From Pluralibacter sp. (GTDB taxonomy: Bacteria; Pseudomonadota; Gammaproteobacteria; Enterobacterales; Enterobacteriaceae), in the NCBI RefSeq assembly GCF_019237635.1, contig NZ_JAFAGS010000008.1, forward strand, positions 1 through 36,897: a DNA stretch of 36,897 nucleotides, read 5' to 3'. Positions 6,641 to 15,175 of this stretch are shown here, in pieces. The notes under the pieces were generated by a model. That model did not search any database. It was given only the letters and a program-made list of their open reading frames with translations, and was not told the DNA's origin. Position 1 is the first letter of the stretch. Each line of letters begins with the position of its first letter. The translations under genes and the position numbers were made by a program.

Positions 6641-7861
6641 TTACGCGATACGTTCTATCGCCACTAATGAAATATCGTCATTAAAAAACCGTGAATATTC
6701 GGTGCGCTCCTGCGGTTCAGGCTGGCACCAGCGTACCAGAGCATCTTCAACACATTGAAACAGCTCTGCTTTATCTTTATCGCGCAGATCCATCATCATT
6801 TTTTGTAACCGCGCCTCACCGTATAATTCTCCGTCATGATTCTCACATTCGCTAATCCCGTCACTGTATAAATAGAGACGGTCGCCTGGCTCAAGTGAGA
6901 AATCACAACTCTGGTATTCTGAGTCCGGGAAGAGCCCCACAGGTACCCCGCCATGCCCCACGGAAACAAGTTCTCCTTGTTGACGAATAATAAAAGGGGT
7001 TGGATGGCCAGCCTGGCAAAGCGCCCCCTTTCCCGTTCGGGTATCAATGAGCCCGTAGATAAGCGTGAAATAGCTGGTAATATCTTCGTTATCCAGACAG
7101 AAACGCTGATTCAGCGCAGCGACAACGTCATGCGGCGGCACAATCTGTCCTTCAACAATTAATAATCGTTCATTAATCCGACCGGAAAGAAACTCCCGGG
7201 ACACCGCCAGTGACAGCATCGCGGCACTTACCCCATGGCCTGCCACATCAATGCTATAAAACGCGATGTGATGCTTATCGAGCATGAAATAATTCAATAA
7301 ATCTCCGGAGACATACGCTGAAGGCAAAAATATCCAGTCAGCCTGATACCCTTCAAAACTCAGCGCGGTGGCCGGTAATACGCGACGTTGCAGACGGGCG
7401 GCGGCCTGCAGGTCTTGCTCGATTTGCTGATACGCGGTGCTCAAACGCTGGTTTCGCACCTCAAGCTTATTTTCCAGCATCAGGATACGCTCGGCGACAT
7501 GCAGCCTGGCGCGGAGCTGGCTTTGATGAATCGGCTTTGATAAAAAATCATCCGCGCCGGACTCCAGCCCTAACACTAAATCGTCTGTGGTTTGCCGGGC
7601 GGTGACCAGAATAATGTAAATGTAGTGACCGTAATCATGCCGTCGCACCTGCCGACATAACTCGCCGCCGTCCATTTCCGGCATTTCCCAGTCAGTTATC
7701 ACGACATTGATACTGTTTTCATTCAGTATCCTGAGCGCATGCAGGCCATCCTCAGCGTGTAAAACATGGTATCCCCACTGGCTCAGGATATTCGCCAACA
7801 AATGTCGGTAGCTTTTCGAGTCATCAACAATCAAAAGCGTTAATTCGGGTTTTTGATCCAT
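6641..7861 (-). CDS. Response regulator fused to PP2C (SpoIIE/RsbU) phosphatase
   Basis: From ATG 7861 the product has 406 residues. The frame is open upstream to a GTG at 7930, but that would overlap glgP by 53 bases, whereas 7861 starts 17 bases after it. The REC domain (about 8-125) has LLIVDDS, phospho-Asp in VVITDWEMPEMDG and FLSKP. A coiled-coil linker (about 130-175) follows. The SpoIIE phosphatase domain shows SGDLLNYF, IDVAGHGVSAAM, YSDGISE and NDDISLV. The usual GGDFYD metal motif is changed to SGDLLNYF, so the second Asp is Asn. Its expected role is to dephosphorylate the STAS protein when the receiver is phosphorylated, plausibly by the HPt of the facing hybrid kinase. Confidence 0.88.
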   Translation of the reverse strand: MDQKPELTLLIVDDSKSYRHLLANILSQWGYHVLHAEDGLHALRILNENSINVVITDWEMPEMDGGELCRQVRRHDYGHYIYIILVTARQTTDDLVLGLESGADDFLSKPIHQSQLRARLHVAERILMLENKLEVRNQRLSTAYQQIEQDLQAAARLQRRVLPATALSFEGYQADWIFLPSAYVSGDLLNYFMLDKHHIAFYSIDVAGHGVSAAMLSLAVSREFLSGRINERLLIVEGQIVPPHDVVAALNQRFCLDNEDITSYFTLIYGLIDTRTGKGALCQAGHPTPFIIRQQGELVSVGHGGVPVGLFPDSEYQSCDFSLEPGDRLYLYSDGISECENHDGELYGEARLQKMMMDLRDKDKAELFQCVEDALVRWCQPEPQERTEYSRFFNDDISLVAIERIA

Positions 7862-7877
7862 ACCGTCAACCACTGTG

Positions 7878-10295
7878 TTAGCAATGAATTCCCCAAATAT
7901 CCTTTGCATATCCCTGAATGGTTCTGTCACTGGAAAACTCGCCCATCCGGCTAATATTTAACAATGCTTTCTGATGCCACTGGCGCGGATGTTCAAAATC
8001 CGCCATCGCCTGCTGTTGCGCCAGGCAATAGCTGTCAAAATCCAGCAGATGGCAATAATTATCCGCCGTTGTCAGCATCTGGTGTAACGGCGCAAAAATA
8101 TCGCGATCGGAGGTAAATACCCCAGAAATAAGCGTATCCACGATATGGGCGATTCGCGGATTATTCTGCTGATAAAAGCGGTTATTATCGCCATGGTGTC
8201 GGCGTTCATTGATCTCTTCTGCAACCGCGCCAAACAGATAGAAGTTATCCGCCCCTACGGCATTGCGGATTTCAATATTCGCGCCATCGTACGTCCCTAT
8301 CGTTAATGCGCCATTGAGGGCAAACTTCATGTTGCTGGTGCCGGATGCTTCAGTCCCTGCGGTCGAAATCTGTTCCGAAAGGTCAGTTGCCGGAATGATG
8401 CATTCGGCCAACGAGACTTTGTAATCCTCCAGAAAAACGACTTTCAGCTGCCCGGCAATACGTGGATCGCTGTTGATTTTTTTGGCGACCGTATTGATCA
8501 GCTGAATAATGAGTTTTGCCATCCGGTAGCCCGGTGCCGCCTTGCCGGCGAAGAGATGCACTTTGGGCGCAATGGTTTTCCCGTGTTCTTTGATATCCAG
8601 GTAGAGGGAGATGACATGCAGAATATTCAGCAGTTGGCGCTTGTACTCGTGAATGCGTTTTACCTGGCAATCAAACATCGCCATGGGATCCAGCGTGATG
8701 CCATAACGGTGCGACACAATCTGGCTAAGCGCGGATTTGTTGTTGAATTTGATGGCGCGAATTTGATCGATAACCGCGGGATCATCGCCCTTTTTCTCTA
8801 ACTTGCGCAGCAAATGCAAATCCGTCGGCCACCTGGCGCCCAGTTGCTGGTTGAGAAACGTGGCAAGACCTGGGTTAGCCTGCTGCAACCAGCGACGCGG
8901 TGTGACGCCGTTTGTCTGATTAATGAATTTCTCGGGAGTAATAAAGTAAAAATCAGGCACCAGATGTTTTTTAATGAGTTCCGAATGGAGCATCGCGACC
9001 CCATTAACCCGATGGCTTCCGACGATAGCCAGATTGGCCATCCGGATACGCTTGTCCTTATCTCCCTCAAACAGAGACAACGACGTCAACAAATGGGGAT
9101 GTTCGGGCCAACGCGTCGCAACGTCCTCAAGAAAACGCTGGTTAATTTCAAAGATTATCTGCAGGTGGCGCGGCAAGAGTTTTTCAAAAAGCGCCACCGG
9201 CCAGGTTTCCAGCGCCTCGGGCATCAACGTATGGTTGGTGTAAGCACAGGTTTTCTGCGTGATCTCCCAGGCCTGCGGCCAGGGGAGGTTATATTCGTCG
9301 ACGAGCATCCGCATCAGCTCGACAACCGCCAGGGCAGGATGCGTATCATTGAGCTGGATGGCGACATGTTGCGGCAGTAACGAAATATCCGACTCAATTT
9401 CACTGTATTCACGAAAAATATCGCGCAAGGTGCAGGCCACAAGGAAATATTCCTGAGTGAGCCGCAGTTCTTTACCTGTCAGGACTTCATCCGACGGATA
9501 GAGTATTTTTGAAATATTCTCCGAAGCAATTTTTTCACTGACCGCTTTTATGTAATCGCCACGATTGAAAATATGAATATTAAAAGAGTTGGAGGCCACC
9601 GCACAGTATAAACGGAGCTTATTCGTGGTACTGCCCCGGTAACCCGACACGAAATAATCGTTGGGAATACCGATGATGGTATTCCACCCCATCCACATCG
9701 GGTTGTAATTCCCATTGATATCATCGATGTGTTCAATATAACCACCAATCGGGATCAGCATTTGTTGCGTATGGTGCTCAACCAACCACGGGGAGTGCAT
9801 GGAATGCCAGTCATCCGGATGTTCTACCTGCTGGCCATCCTGAAACGATTGCCGGAACAAGCCATATTCGTATTTGATGCCGTGGCCTGACGCGGCGATA
9901 TCCAGCGTCGCCATCGAGTCAATAAAACAGGCGGCTAAGCGCCCTAACCCGCCATTTCCCAGCGCGGCATCGGGTTCTTCATCAAGAATATTGTCGAAAT
10001 CGAATCCCAGTTCAGTGACAACCTGACGCATATCGTTCAGCAAATTCATGTTCATCAGGTTATTGCGTAATGACTGCCCGAGCAGAAACTCCATTGACAG
10101 ATAATAAACGCGCTTTTTCTTTTCTGCGCGTTGCCGGGTCTGGCTACAGAGAAATTGATCTTGCTGAAAATATCGAATCGCCAGCGCCACAGCATTAAAC
10201 ACATCGCCGTTGGTGGCTTTATTTAAGTTAACACACAATGTGTACTTTAAATGTTCTTCGACAAGCGATCGCAAATCTCTGATGCTGACAGACAT
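7878..10295 (-). CDS. glgP: Glycogen/alpha-glucan phosphorylase (second-locus GlgP homologue)
   Basis: The 805-residue enzyme catalyses phosphorolysis of alpha-1,4-glucan to glucose 1-phosphate with pyridoxal phosphate. Visible family marks are NGGLGRLAACF (about 115), the HEYKRQLLN segment, and GTEASGTSNMKFALNG with the probable PLP lysine at 657. Length is typical (E. coli GlgP 815, MalP 797). ATG 10295 has GAGG five bases upstream, better than the open frame extending to 10343. It heads the operon with the partner-switching genes rather than a glg biosynthetic operon, so it is probably an additional phosphorylase under stress or redox control. It could also be named malP-like; full-length conservation fits GlgP/MalP equally. 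Confidence 0.92.
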   Translation of the reverse strand: MSVSIRDLRSLVEEHLKYTLCVNLNKATNGDVFNAVALAIRYFQQDQFLCSQTRQRAEKKKRVYYLSMEFLLGQSLRNNLMNMNLLNDMRQVVTELGFDFDNILDEEPDAALGNGGLGRLAACFIDSMATLDIAASGHGIKYEYGLFRQSFQDGQQVEHPDDWHSMHSPWLVEHHTQQMLIPIGGYIEHIDDINGNYNPMWMGWNTIIGIPNDYFVSGYRGSTTNKLRLYCAVASNSFNIHIFNRGDYIKAVSEKIASENISKILYPSDEVLTGKELRLTQEYFLVACTLRDIFREYSEIESDISLLPQHVAIQLNDTHPALAVVELMRMLVDEYNLPWPQAWEITQKTCAYTNHTLMPEALETWPVALFEKLLPRHLQIIFEINQRFLEDVATRWPEHPHLLTSLSLFEGDKDKRIRMANLAIVGSHRVNGVAMLHSELIKKHLVPDFYFITPEKFINQTNGVTPRRWLQQANPGLATFLNQQLGARWPTDLHLLRKLEKKGDDPAVIDQIRAIKFNNKSALSQIVSHRYGITLDPMAMFDCQVKRIHEYKRQLLNILHVISLYLDIKEHGKTIAPKVHLFAGKAAPGYRMAKLIIQLINTVAKKINSDPRIAGQLKVVFLEDYKVSLAECIIPATDLSEQISTAGTEASGTSNMKFALNGALTIGTYDGANIEIRNAVGADNFYLFGAVAEEINERRHHGDNNRFYQQNNPRIAHIVDTLISGVFTSDRDIFAPLHQMLTTADNYCHLLDFDSYCLAQQQAMADFEHPRQWHQKALLNISRMGEFSSDRTIQGYAKDIWGIHC

Positions 10296-10598
10296 GTTGA
10301 CCTCACTGGATATTGTGACAACTTTTAAATGCTTAGCACACAACGCATTGTTTTTTATTCAAGTGTAGACGGGGATTTTCATCCTATACAATTTTTTAAC
10401 GCACAAATAATGATGATAAATAGCTCGAAGTTGAATTAATTCGAATTGAAACTATCAGCAACAAACCTGACATCCGAATCGGTGAGTCATGGCAATGCGC
10501 CCGGCCCGCTAACGCGAAAATCCCAATCCGCAACCTGACACAGCCGCCGCAATTACAGGTATAATCCTGGGTATTATTCACCTAGTTTCGGTACCACG
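10296..10598. other. Divergent intergenic region glgP-yaiL
   Basis: This 303-base region has no reading frame and carries both promoters. It contains the perfect palindrome GAATTAATTC at 10434-10443 within a larger TTGAATTAATTCGAATTGAA context. It also contains a near-consensus TATAAT at 10560-10565, preceded by CTGACA at 10535-10540 (19-base spacing), suited to the yaiL-like gene. I see no clear regulator consensus for glgP. Confidence 0.45.
10535..10565 (+). promoter_or_regulatory. Candidate sigma-70 promoter of the yaiL-like gene
   Basis: CTGACA (10535-10540) and TATAAT (10560-10565) are 19 bases apart, slightly long, with the -10 box perfect. The start codon lies 34 bases downstream. Confidence 0.45.
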
Positions 10599-11138
10599 AT
10601 GACAAAACTCACCTTACAAGAGCAGATGCTGAAAGCCGGTTTAGTGACCAGCAAGAAAATGGCCAAAGTCCAGCGCACGGCGAAAAAGTCCCGCGTGCAG
10701 GCGCGTGAAGCCAGAGAGGCGGTAGAAGAGAATAAAAAGGCGCAGCTTGAGCGCGATAAGCAGCTGAGCGAGCAGCAAAAACAGGCGGTGTTGTCAAAAG
10801 AGCTGAAAGCGCAGGTGAAGCAGCTGATTGAGATGAACCGCATCACCGTCGCCAAAGGGACTATCGATTTTAACTTCACCGATAATAACCTGATCAAAAA
10901 AGTCGCGGTCGATAAGCAGACCCAGACGCAGCTGATTAACGGCCGTCTCGCCATCGCCCGTTTGATGGTGGATAACAACGCCGAGGCGCAGTACGCCATC
11001 ATCCCCGCCGCCGTTGCCGATAAAATCGCCCAACGCGATGCCGACAGTATTGTCTTGCACAGCGCGCTGAGTCAGGACGCGCAGGACGAAGACGATCCGT
11101 ATGCGGATTTCAAAATCCCCGACGATTTGATGTGGTAA
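10599..11138 (+). CDS. yaiL: YaiL-type DUF2058 nucleoprotein/polynucleotide-associated protein
   Basis: The 179-residue product is almost superimposable on E. coli YaiL as I remember it: N-terminal MTKLTLQEQMLKAGLV, a long highly charged helix rich in Lys, Arg, Glu and Gln (about 15-75), a central globular part with FNFTDNNLIKKVAVD, and the C-terminal DEDDPYADFKIPDDLMW. The family is annotated as polynucleotide-associated; the biochemical role is not established. In E. coli yaiL lies elsewhere (near frsA), so its place here differs. It converges on the RluA-like gene with only six bases between stops, so transcription must end within or just after the neighbour. Confidence 0.9.
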   Translation: MTKLTLQEQMLKAGLVTSKKMAKVQRTAKKSRVQAREAREAVEENKKAQLERDKQLSEQQKQAVLSKELKAQVKQLIEMNRITVAKGTIDFNFTDNNLIKKVAVDKQTQTQLINGRLAIARLMVDNNAEAQYAIIPAAVADKIAQRDADSIVLHSALSQDAQDEDDPYADFKIPDDLMW

Positions 11139-11144
11139 GCCGCG

Positions 11145-11843
11145 TCAGAACGGGCTGTCGCTGCGGATGCTAAACGGCTCTGCACTGGCGGGATGCGTAA
11201 AATGCAGCTCGCTGGCGTGCAGCATCAGGCGCGGCGTCCGTTCGCTGTAGGGCGGCAAAAGGCCGCCATACAGGTCGCAGCCTAAAATCGGGTGCCCCAG
11301 TTGCTGGCAGTGAATGCGCAGCTGATGGGTGCGCCCGGTCTGCGGCGTTAACGTCACCCGCGTCAGTGGCAGTTCCCCGCCGTCCTCCCGCTCCTGCGTC
11401 AGCCGTTCCACCACCTGGTAATGAGAGCGCGCCGGTTTGCCGTGGGTCGCGCAAATCGACATCCGCGGAAACAGCGCCGGGTCTTTGGCTATCGGCACGT
11501 CGACCATCCCCTCGTTCTCCGCCAGATGCCCGCACAGCAGCGCGCTGTACACTTTGCGCACGGTACGCTGGCTGAACTGCTGGCACAGGGCGGCATTGAC
11601 CGCCTTATTGCGGGCCACCACCATCAGCCCGGAGGTGCCGAAATCAAGGCGATGCACCAGCGTGCAGCCGGGAAACAGCGTCACCAGCCGGTGATGCACC
11701 GAATCAAGATTTTGCGGGTTTTTCCCCGAGAGGCTGAGCAGCCCCGCGGGTTTATTGATAATCACCAGATGCGCGTCCTGCCAGAGGATCGCAATCTCGT
11801 CATGGCATGGCGGGGCAATAAAGGTATCGATAATGGCAGACAT
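11145..11843 (-). CDS. RluA-family RNA pseudouridine synthase
   Basis: The 232-residue enzyme should isomerise uridine to pseudouridine in rRNA or tRNA. Motif [11 protein letters not shown] (about 28-37), motif [14 protein letters not shown] with catalytic Asp67, and the late motif [13 protein letters not shown] (about 165-177) with PILGCDLYG are all present. There is no S4 domain, as in RluA itself (219 residues in E. coli). The N-terminus differs from RluA, so this may be a paralogue; I give no symbol. It lies 11 bases downstream of the cold-shock-domain gene on the same strand, probably co-transcribed. Confidence 0.88.
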   Translation of the reverse strand: MSAIIDTFIAPPCHDEIAILWQDAHLVIINKPAGLLSLSGKNPQNLDSVHHRLVTLFPGCTLVHRLDFGTSGLMVVARNKAVNAALCQQFSQRTVRKVYSALLCGHLAENEGMVDVPIAKDPALFPRMSICATHGKPARSHYQVVERLTQEREDGGELPLTRVTLTPQTGRTHQLRIHCQQLGHPILGCDLYGGLLPPYSERTPRLMLHASELHFTHPASAEPFSIRSDSPF

Positions 11844-11854
11844 CAGGCGACGGC

Positions 11855-12337
11855 TTAACGCACTTTTTTGAGCATTTTGACCGTTTCTTCGACGTCAATT
11901 TCGTCTTCGGAGAAGATCAGCGTCTTGTTCTGGAAGGTGGTGACCGCCAGCTTTTTCACCGTGCGCATTTCGCCCGCATTGGCCGTGGCTTTCGGGCGAA
12001 TGCTGCTCATCAGCATCCCGACCGACAGCACTGCATTCTCTTTATCGATTTTGGTGTCGACCGGCTCTTCTTCGCTGAACACCACCCAGGATTTGATGGC
12101 GGTGATTTTGAGGCGCTCACCGGCAATATAGATGTACTTGCTGTCCGGGATAACCTTCACCGCATACGCCGACAGCCCTTTGTTGTTGGTGGTGGGCTCA
12201 AAGGTGACCGCCACGTCTTTCTTAATCAGGTCAGGGTTGGCAACCTTTATCACATGAAAATAGCGGTTTTCGCCGTTTTCATCTTTGATAAAGCCAAACC
12301 CTTTATCTTCAAACCAGGTTGTGATGGTTCCTTGCAT
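11855..12337 (-). CDS. Cold-shock-domain protein with C-terminal extension
   Basis: The 160-residue protein begins with a shortened cold-shock OB fold. [20 protein letters not shown] contains the RNP1-like KGFGFI and is followed by RYFHV (RNP2-like), running to about residue 65. The remaining ~95 residues are a separate domain ([16 protein letters not shown] ... [17 protein letters not shown]) that I recognise only as occurring in hypothetical enterobacterial cold-shock proteins. It probably binds RNA. Pairing with a pseudouridine synthase suggests an RNA-related job. It is divergent from xthA with a 180-base shared upstream region. Confidence 0.8.
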   Translation of the reverse strand: MQGTITTWFEDKGFGFIKDENGENRYFHVIKVANPDLIKKDVAVTFEPTTNNKGLSAYAVKVIPDSKYIYIAGERLKITAIKSWVVFSEEEPVDTKIDKENAVLSVGMLMSSIRPKATANAGEMRTVKKLAVTTFQNKTLIFSEDEIDVEETVKMLKKVR

Positions 12338-12517
12338 CGCCTTTACCGCCTAATAAATAGTCAACACTCACATTTTGCAGCGCGCAGTGTAATGCACTCT
12401 GTGCCTATAACGGAAGTATGGCGGATAATTTACCGCCGCACCCGTCCAGGAAGAGGTCAGCCAGCGAAATTTCTGCTACCATCCCTGCACCATTCACCCT
12501 GCACAGTGACAGTGACT

Positions 12518-13327
12518 ATGAAATTTGTCTCTTTTAATATCAACGGCCTGCGCGCCCGCCCTCATCAACTGGAAGCCATCGTCGAAAAACACCAGCCCGA
12601 CGTAATCGGCTTACAGGAGACAAAAGTTCACGACGATATGTTCCCGCTCGAAGACGTGGCGAAGCTCGGCTACAACGTCTTTTATCACGGGCAGAAAGGT
12701 CACTATGGGGTGGCGCTGCTGACCAAAGAGGCGCCGGTTTCCGTGAGCCGCGGTTTCCCGGACGACGCCGAAGACGCCCAGCGCCGCATTATCATGGCGG
12801 AAATTCCGTCGGCGTTCGGCAACGTTACCGTGATCAACGGCTACTTCCCGCAGGGTGAGAGCCGCGACCACCCGCTGAAGTTCCCGGCGAAAGAGCTGTT
12901 CTACCAGAACCTGCAAAACTACCTGAACACCGCGCTGAACAACGCGAACCCGGTGCTTATCATGGGCGATATGAATATCAGCCCGACCGACCTGGATATC
13001 GGCATCGGCGACGACAATCGCAAACGCTGGCTGCGTACCGGCAAATGCTCGTTCCTGCCGGAAGAGCGCGAGTGGATGGCGCGGCTGCTGGACTGGGGGC
13101 TGGTGGATACCTTCCGTCACGCGCATCCGGACACCCAGGATAAGTTCTCGTGGTTTGACTACCGTTCAAAAGGTTTCGACGACAACCGCGGCCTGCGCAT
13201 AGACCTGCTGCTGGCCAGTTCGCCGCTGGCGCAGCACTGCATCGAAACCGGGATCGACTACGAGATCCGCGGCATGGAAAAACCCTCCGATCACGCCCCG
13301 GTCTGGGCGACGTTTAAAGGCAAATAA
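12518..13327 (+). CDS. xthA: Exonuclease III
   Basis: The 269-residue enzyme (E. coli 268) is the main AP endonuclease and 3'-5' double-strand exonuclease of base-excision repair. The start is the ATG at 12518 giving [18 protein letters not shown]; the frame is open further upstream to 12254 but that part overlaps the cold-shock gene antisense and is not coding. Active-site motifs of the endonuclease/exonuclease/phosphatase fold are intact: LQETKVHD (metal-binding Glu), [13 protein letters not shown] (Asp and Asn) and the final SDHAPVW (catalytic His). The TVP38-family gene follows seven bases after the stop. Confidence 0.97.
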   Translation: MKFVSFNINGLRARPHQLEAIVEKHQPDVIGLQETKVHDDMFPLEDVAKLGYNVFYHGQKGHYGVALLTKEAPVSVSRGFPDDAEDAQRRIIMAEIPSAFGNVTVINGYFPQGESRDHPLKFPAKELFYQNLQNYLNTALNNANPVLIMGDMNISPTDLDIGIGDDNRKRWLRTGKCSFLPEEREWMARLLDWGLVDTFRHAHPDTQDKFSWFDYRSKGFDDNRGLRIDLLLASSPLAQHCIETGIDYEIRGMEKPSDHAPVWATFKGK

Positions 13328-13333
13328 CCGCCG

Positions 13334-14008
13334 TTGAACCTACGTAAAGGCGTGCTGCTGGCGTTGCTGGCAGCCCTGATCCTCGCCGCTGCGCTGTGCA
13401 TTCCCCGTGAGTTGCTGACGCTTGAGTCCCTGCGCCACCTCCAGACGCAGGCGGCGCAGTGGCACGCGCTGCACCCGTTCCTCGCGGCGGTGCTCTATTT
13501 TGCGCTCTACGTGCTGGTGACGGCGCTGTCGTTTCCCGGCGCGACGCTCTTAACCCTGCTCGGCGGCGCGATTTTCCCCTTCTGGCAGGCAGTGCTGCTG
13601 GTGTCGTTCGCCTCAACGCTCGGCGCCCTGCTGGCGACGCTCGCCAGCCGCTATCTGCTGGCCGACTGGGTGCTGGCGCGCTTCCCGCAGCAGATGGCGG
13701 CGGTGAATGCCGGTGTCGCCCGCGACGGCGCGGTCTACCTGTTCGCCCTGCGCCTGATGCCGCTGTTTCCTTTTTTTATGGTCAATCTGCTCGCCGGGTT
13801 GACCCGTATCGGCCTCGCCCGCTACTGGTGGGTCAGCCAGCTCGGCATGCTGCCAGCGACGCTGGTGTATCTTAATGCAGGCCGTCAGACCGCTCAGCTA
13901 CATTCATTCAACGAGATCCTCTCTGTGGGCATGCTGCTGGCATTCGCCCTGATTGGCCTGCTGCCGCTGCTTTCCCGCTGGCTGCTGGCCCGCTTTACTC
14001 ACCGCTAA
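13334..14008 (+). CDS. ydjZ: TVP38/TMEM64-family inner membrane protein (YdjZ-like)
   Basis: The 224-residue protein has about six hydrophobic segments and the family core: FALYVLVTALSFPGATLLTLLGG (about 55-78), then FASTLGALLATLASRY and FALRLMPLFPFFMVNLLAGL (about 136-156), typical of DedA-like VTT domains. In E. coli ydjX-ydjY-ydjZ lie between xthA and ynjA; only one TVP38 gene is kept here. Its N-terminus and the direct link to ynjB fit YdjZ better than YdjX. The best start is TTG 13334, six bases after xthA; no strong ribosome site is seen, and GTG 13350 is an alternative. Confidence 0.75.
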   Translation: MNLRKGVLLALLAALILAAALCIPRELLTLESLRHLQTQAAQWHALHPFLAAVLYFALYVLVTALSFPGATLLTLLGGAIFPFWQAVLLVSFASTLGALLATLASRYLLADWVLARFPQQMAAVNAGVARDGAVYLFALRLMPLFPFFMVNLLAGLTRIGLARYWWVSQLGMLPATLVYLNAGRQTAQLHSFNEILSVGMLLAFALIGLLPLLSRWLLARFTHR

Positions 14009-14017
14009 GGAGACAAT

Positions 14018-15175
14018 ATGCGCCGTGTGCGTTATGGCATCTTATGGGCAGGGCTGCTGGCAAGCAGTCCATTACTGGCCGCCTGTCAGTGGCAGCAAAC
14101 CGAAACCGAGGCCCGTGGGCAGACGGTCTGGTTCAACGCCTGGGGCGGCGATCAGGCGGTCAACCGCTACCTCGACTGGGTGAGCGGCGAAGTAAAGCGC
14201 GACTACGCGATTGATTTACGCATTGTGCATATCGCCGACGCCGCCGATGCGGTCAAGCGCATTCAGACCGAGACTCGCGCCGGGCGCACCCACAATGGCT
14301 CCATCGACCTGCTGTGGGTGAACGGCGAAAACTTCCGCGCCCTGAAAACCGCCGGGTTGCTGAAAACCGGCTGGGCGGAACAGTTGCCCAACTGGCGCTA
14401 TGTCGATACGCAAAAACCGGTACGGGAAGACTTTTCGGTGCCGACCGGGGGCGCAGAGTCGCCGTGGGGCAGCGCGCAGTTAACCTTTATCGCCCGGCGT
14501 AGCGACACGCCTGCCCCGCTGGCCGATGCCGACGCGCTGCTGAGCTATGCCCGCGCGCACCCGGGCACGGTCACCTATCCCCGCCCGCCGGACTTCACCG
14601 GCACCGCGTTCCTTGAGCAGTTGCTGATTACCCAGACCACACAGCCCGACGCGCTGAAGCAACCGCCAGACGACAAGACCTTCGATGCCGTTACCGCGCC
14701 GCTGTGGGTGTATCTGGACAAACTGCACCCGAATTTATGGCGCAAAGGCACGGATTTCCCGGCCTCACCCGCGAAAATGGATACCATGCTGGCGAACGGC
14801 ACGCTGCGCCTGTCGCTGACCTTTAACCCAATGCACGCCCGGCAGAAAGCGACCTCCGGCGAGCTTCCCGCCGACAGCTACAGCTTTGGCTTTACCCAGG
14901 GCATGCTCGGCAACGTGCATTTCGTGACGATCCCCGCCAACGCGCGTGCGGCGGCGGGCGCGCAGGTCGTCGCCAATTTCCTCCTCTCGCCTGCGGCGCA
15001 AAGCCGCAAAGCCGACCCGGCCATCTGGGGCGATCCGACGGTGCTGGACCCGGTTAAGCTGCCCGCGCTGGTGCCGCAAAGCGGTGAAAAAACGCCGCCG
15101 GTGCTGGCTGAGCCGCACGCCGCCTGGGTCAACGCGCTGGAGCAGGAATGGCTGCGCCGTTACGGCACGCATTAA
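14018..15175 (+). CDS. ynjB: ABC transporter substrate-binding lipoprotein YnjB
   Basis: The 385-residue protein matches the YnjB solute-binding family (E. coli 388). The N-terminus ends in PLLAAC, a lipobox with Cys23, so this version is predicted to be a lipoprotein anchored in the periplasm. The body has the extracellular-binding pattern TVWFNAWGGDQAVNRYLDW, LLWVNGENFRALK and GAESPWGSAQ. The ATG is backed by AAGGAG six bases upstream. It overlaps ynjC by 28 bases. With YnjC and YnjD it forms an importer of unknown substrate, structurally like the thiamine/sulfate/polyamine class. Confidence 0.92.
   Translation: MRRVRYGILWAGLLASSPLLAACQWQQTETEARGQTVWFNAWGGDQAVNRYLDWVSGEVKRDYAIDLRIVHIADAADAVKRIQTETRAGRTHNGSIDLLWVNGENFRALKTAGLLKTGWAEQLPNWRYVDTQKPVREDFSVPTGGAESPWGSAQLTFIARRSDTPAPLADADALLSYARAHPGTVTYPRPPDFTGTAFLEQLLITQTTQPDALKQPPDDKTFDAVTAPLWVYLDKLHPNLWRKGTDFPASPAKMDTMLANGTLRLSLTFNPMHARQKATSGELPADSYSFGFTQGMLGNVHFVTIPANARAAAGAQVVANFLLSPAAQSRKADPAIWGDPTVLDPVKLPALVPQSGEKTPPVLAEPHAAWVNALEQEWLRRYGTH

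Noticed and set aside
7878-10295. Phosphorylase as part of a standard glg operon
   Set aside because: No glgB, glgX, glgC or glgA is adjacent, and the gene is followed by partner-switching genes, so this is a separate locus.
12254-12517. 88-codon N-terminal extension of xthA
   Set aside because: It is antisense to the cold-shock gene and its promoter; [11 protein letters not shown] at 12518 is the conserved exonuclease III start.
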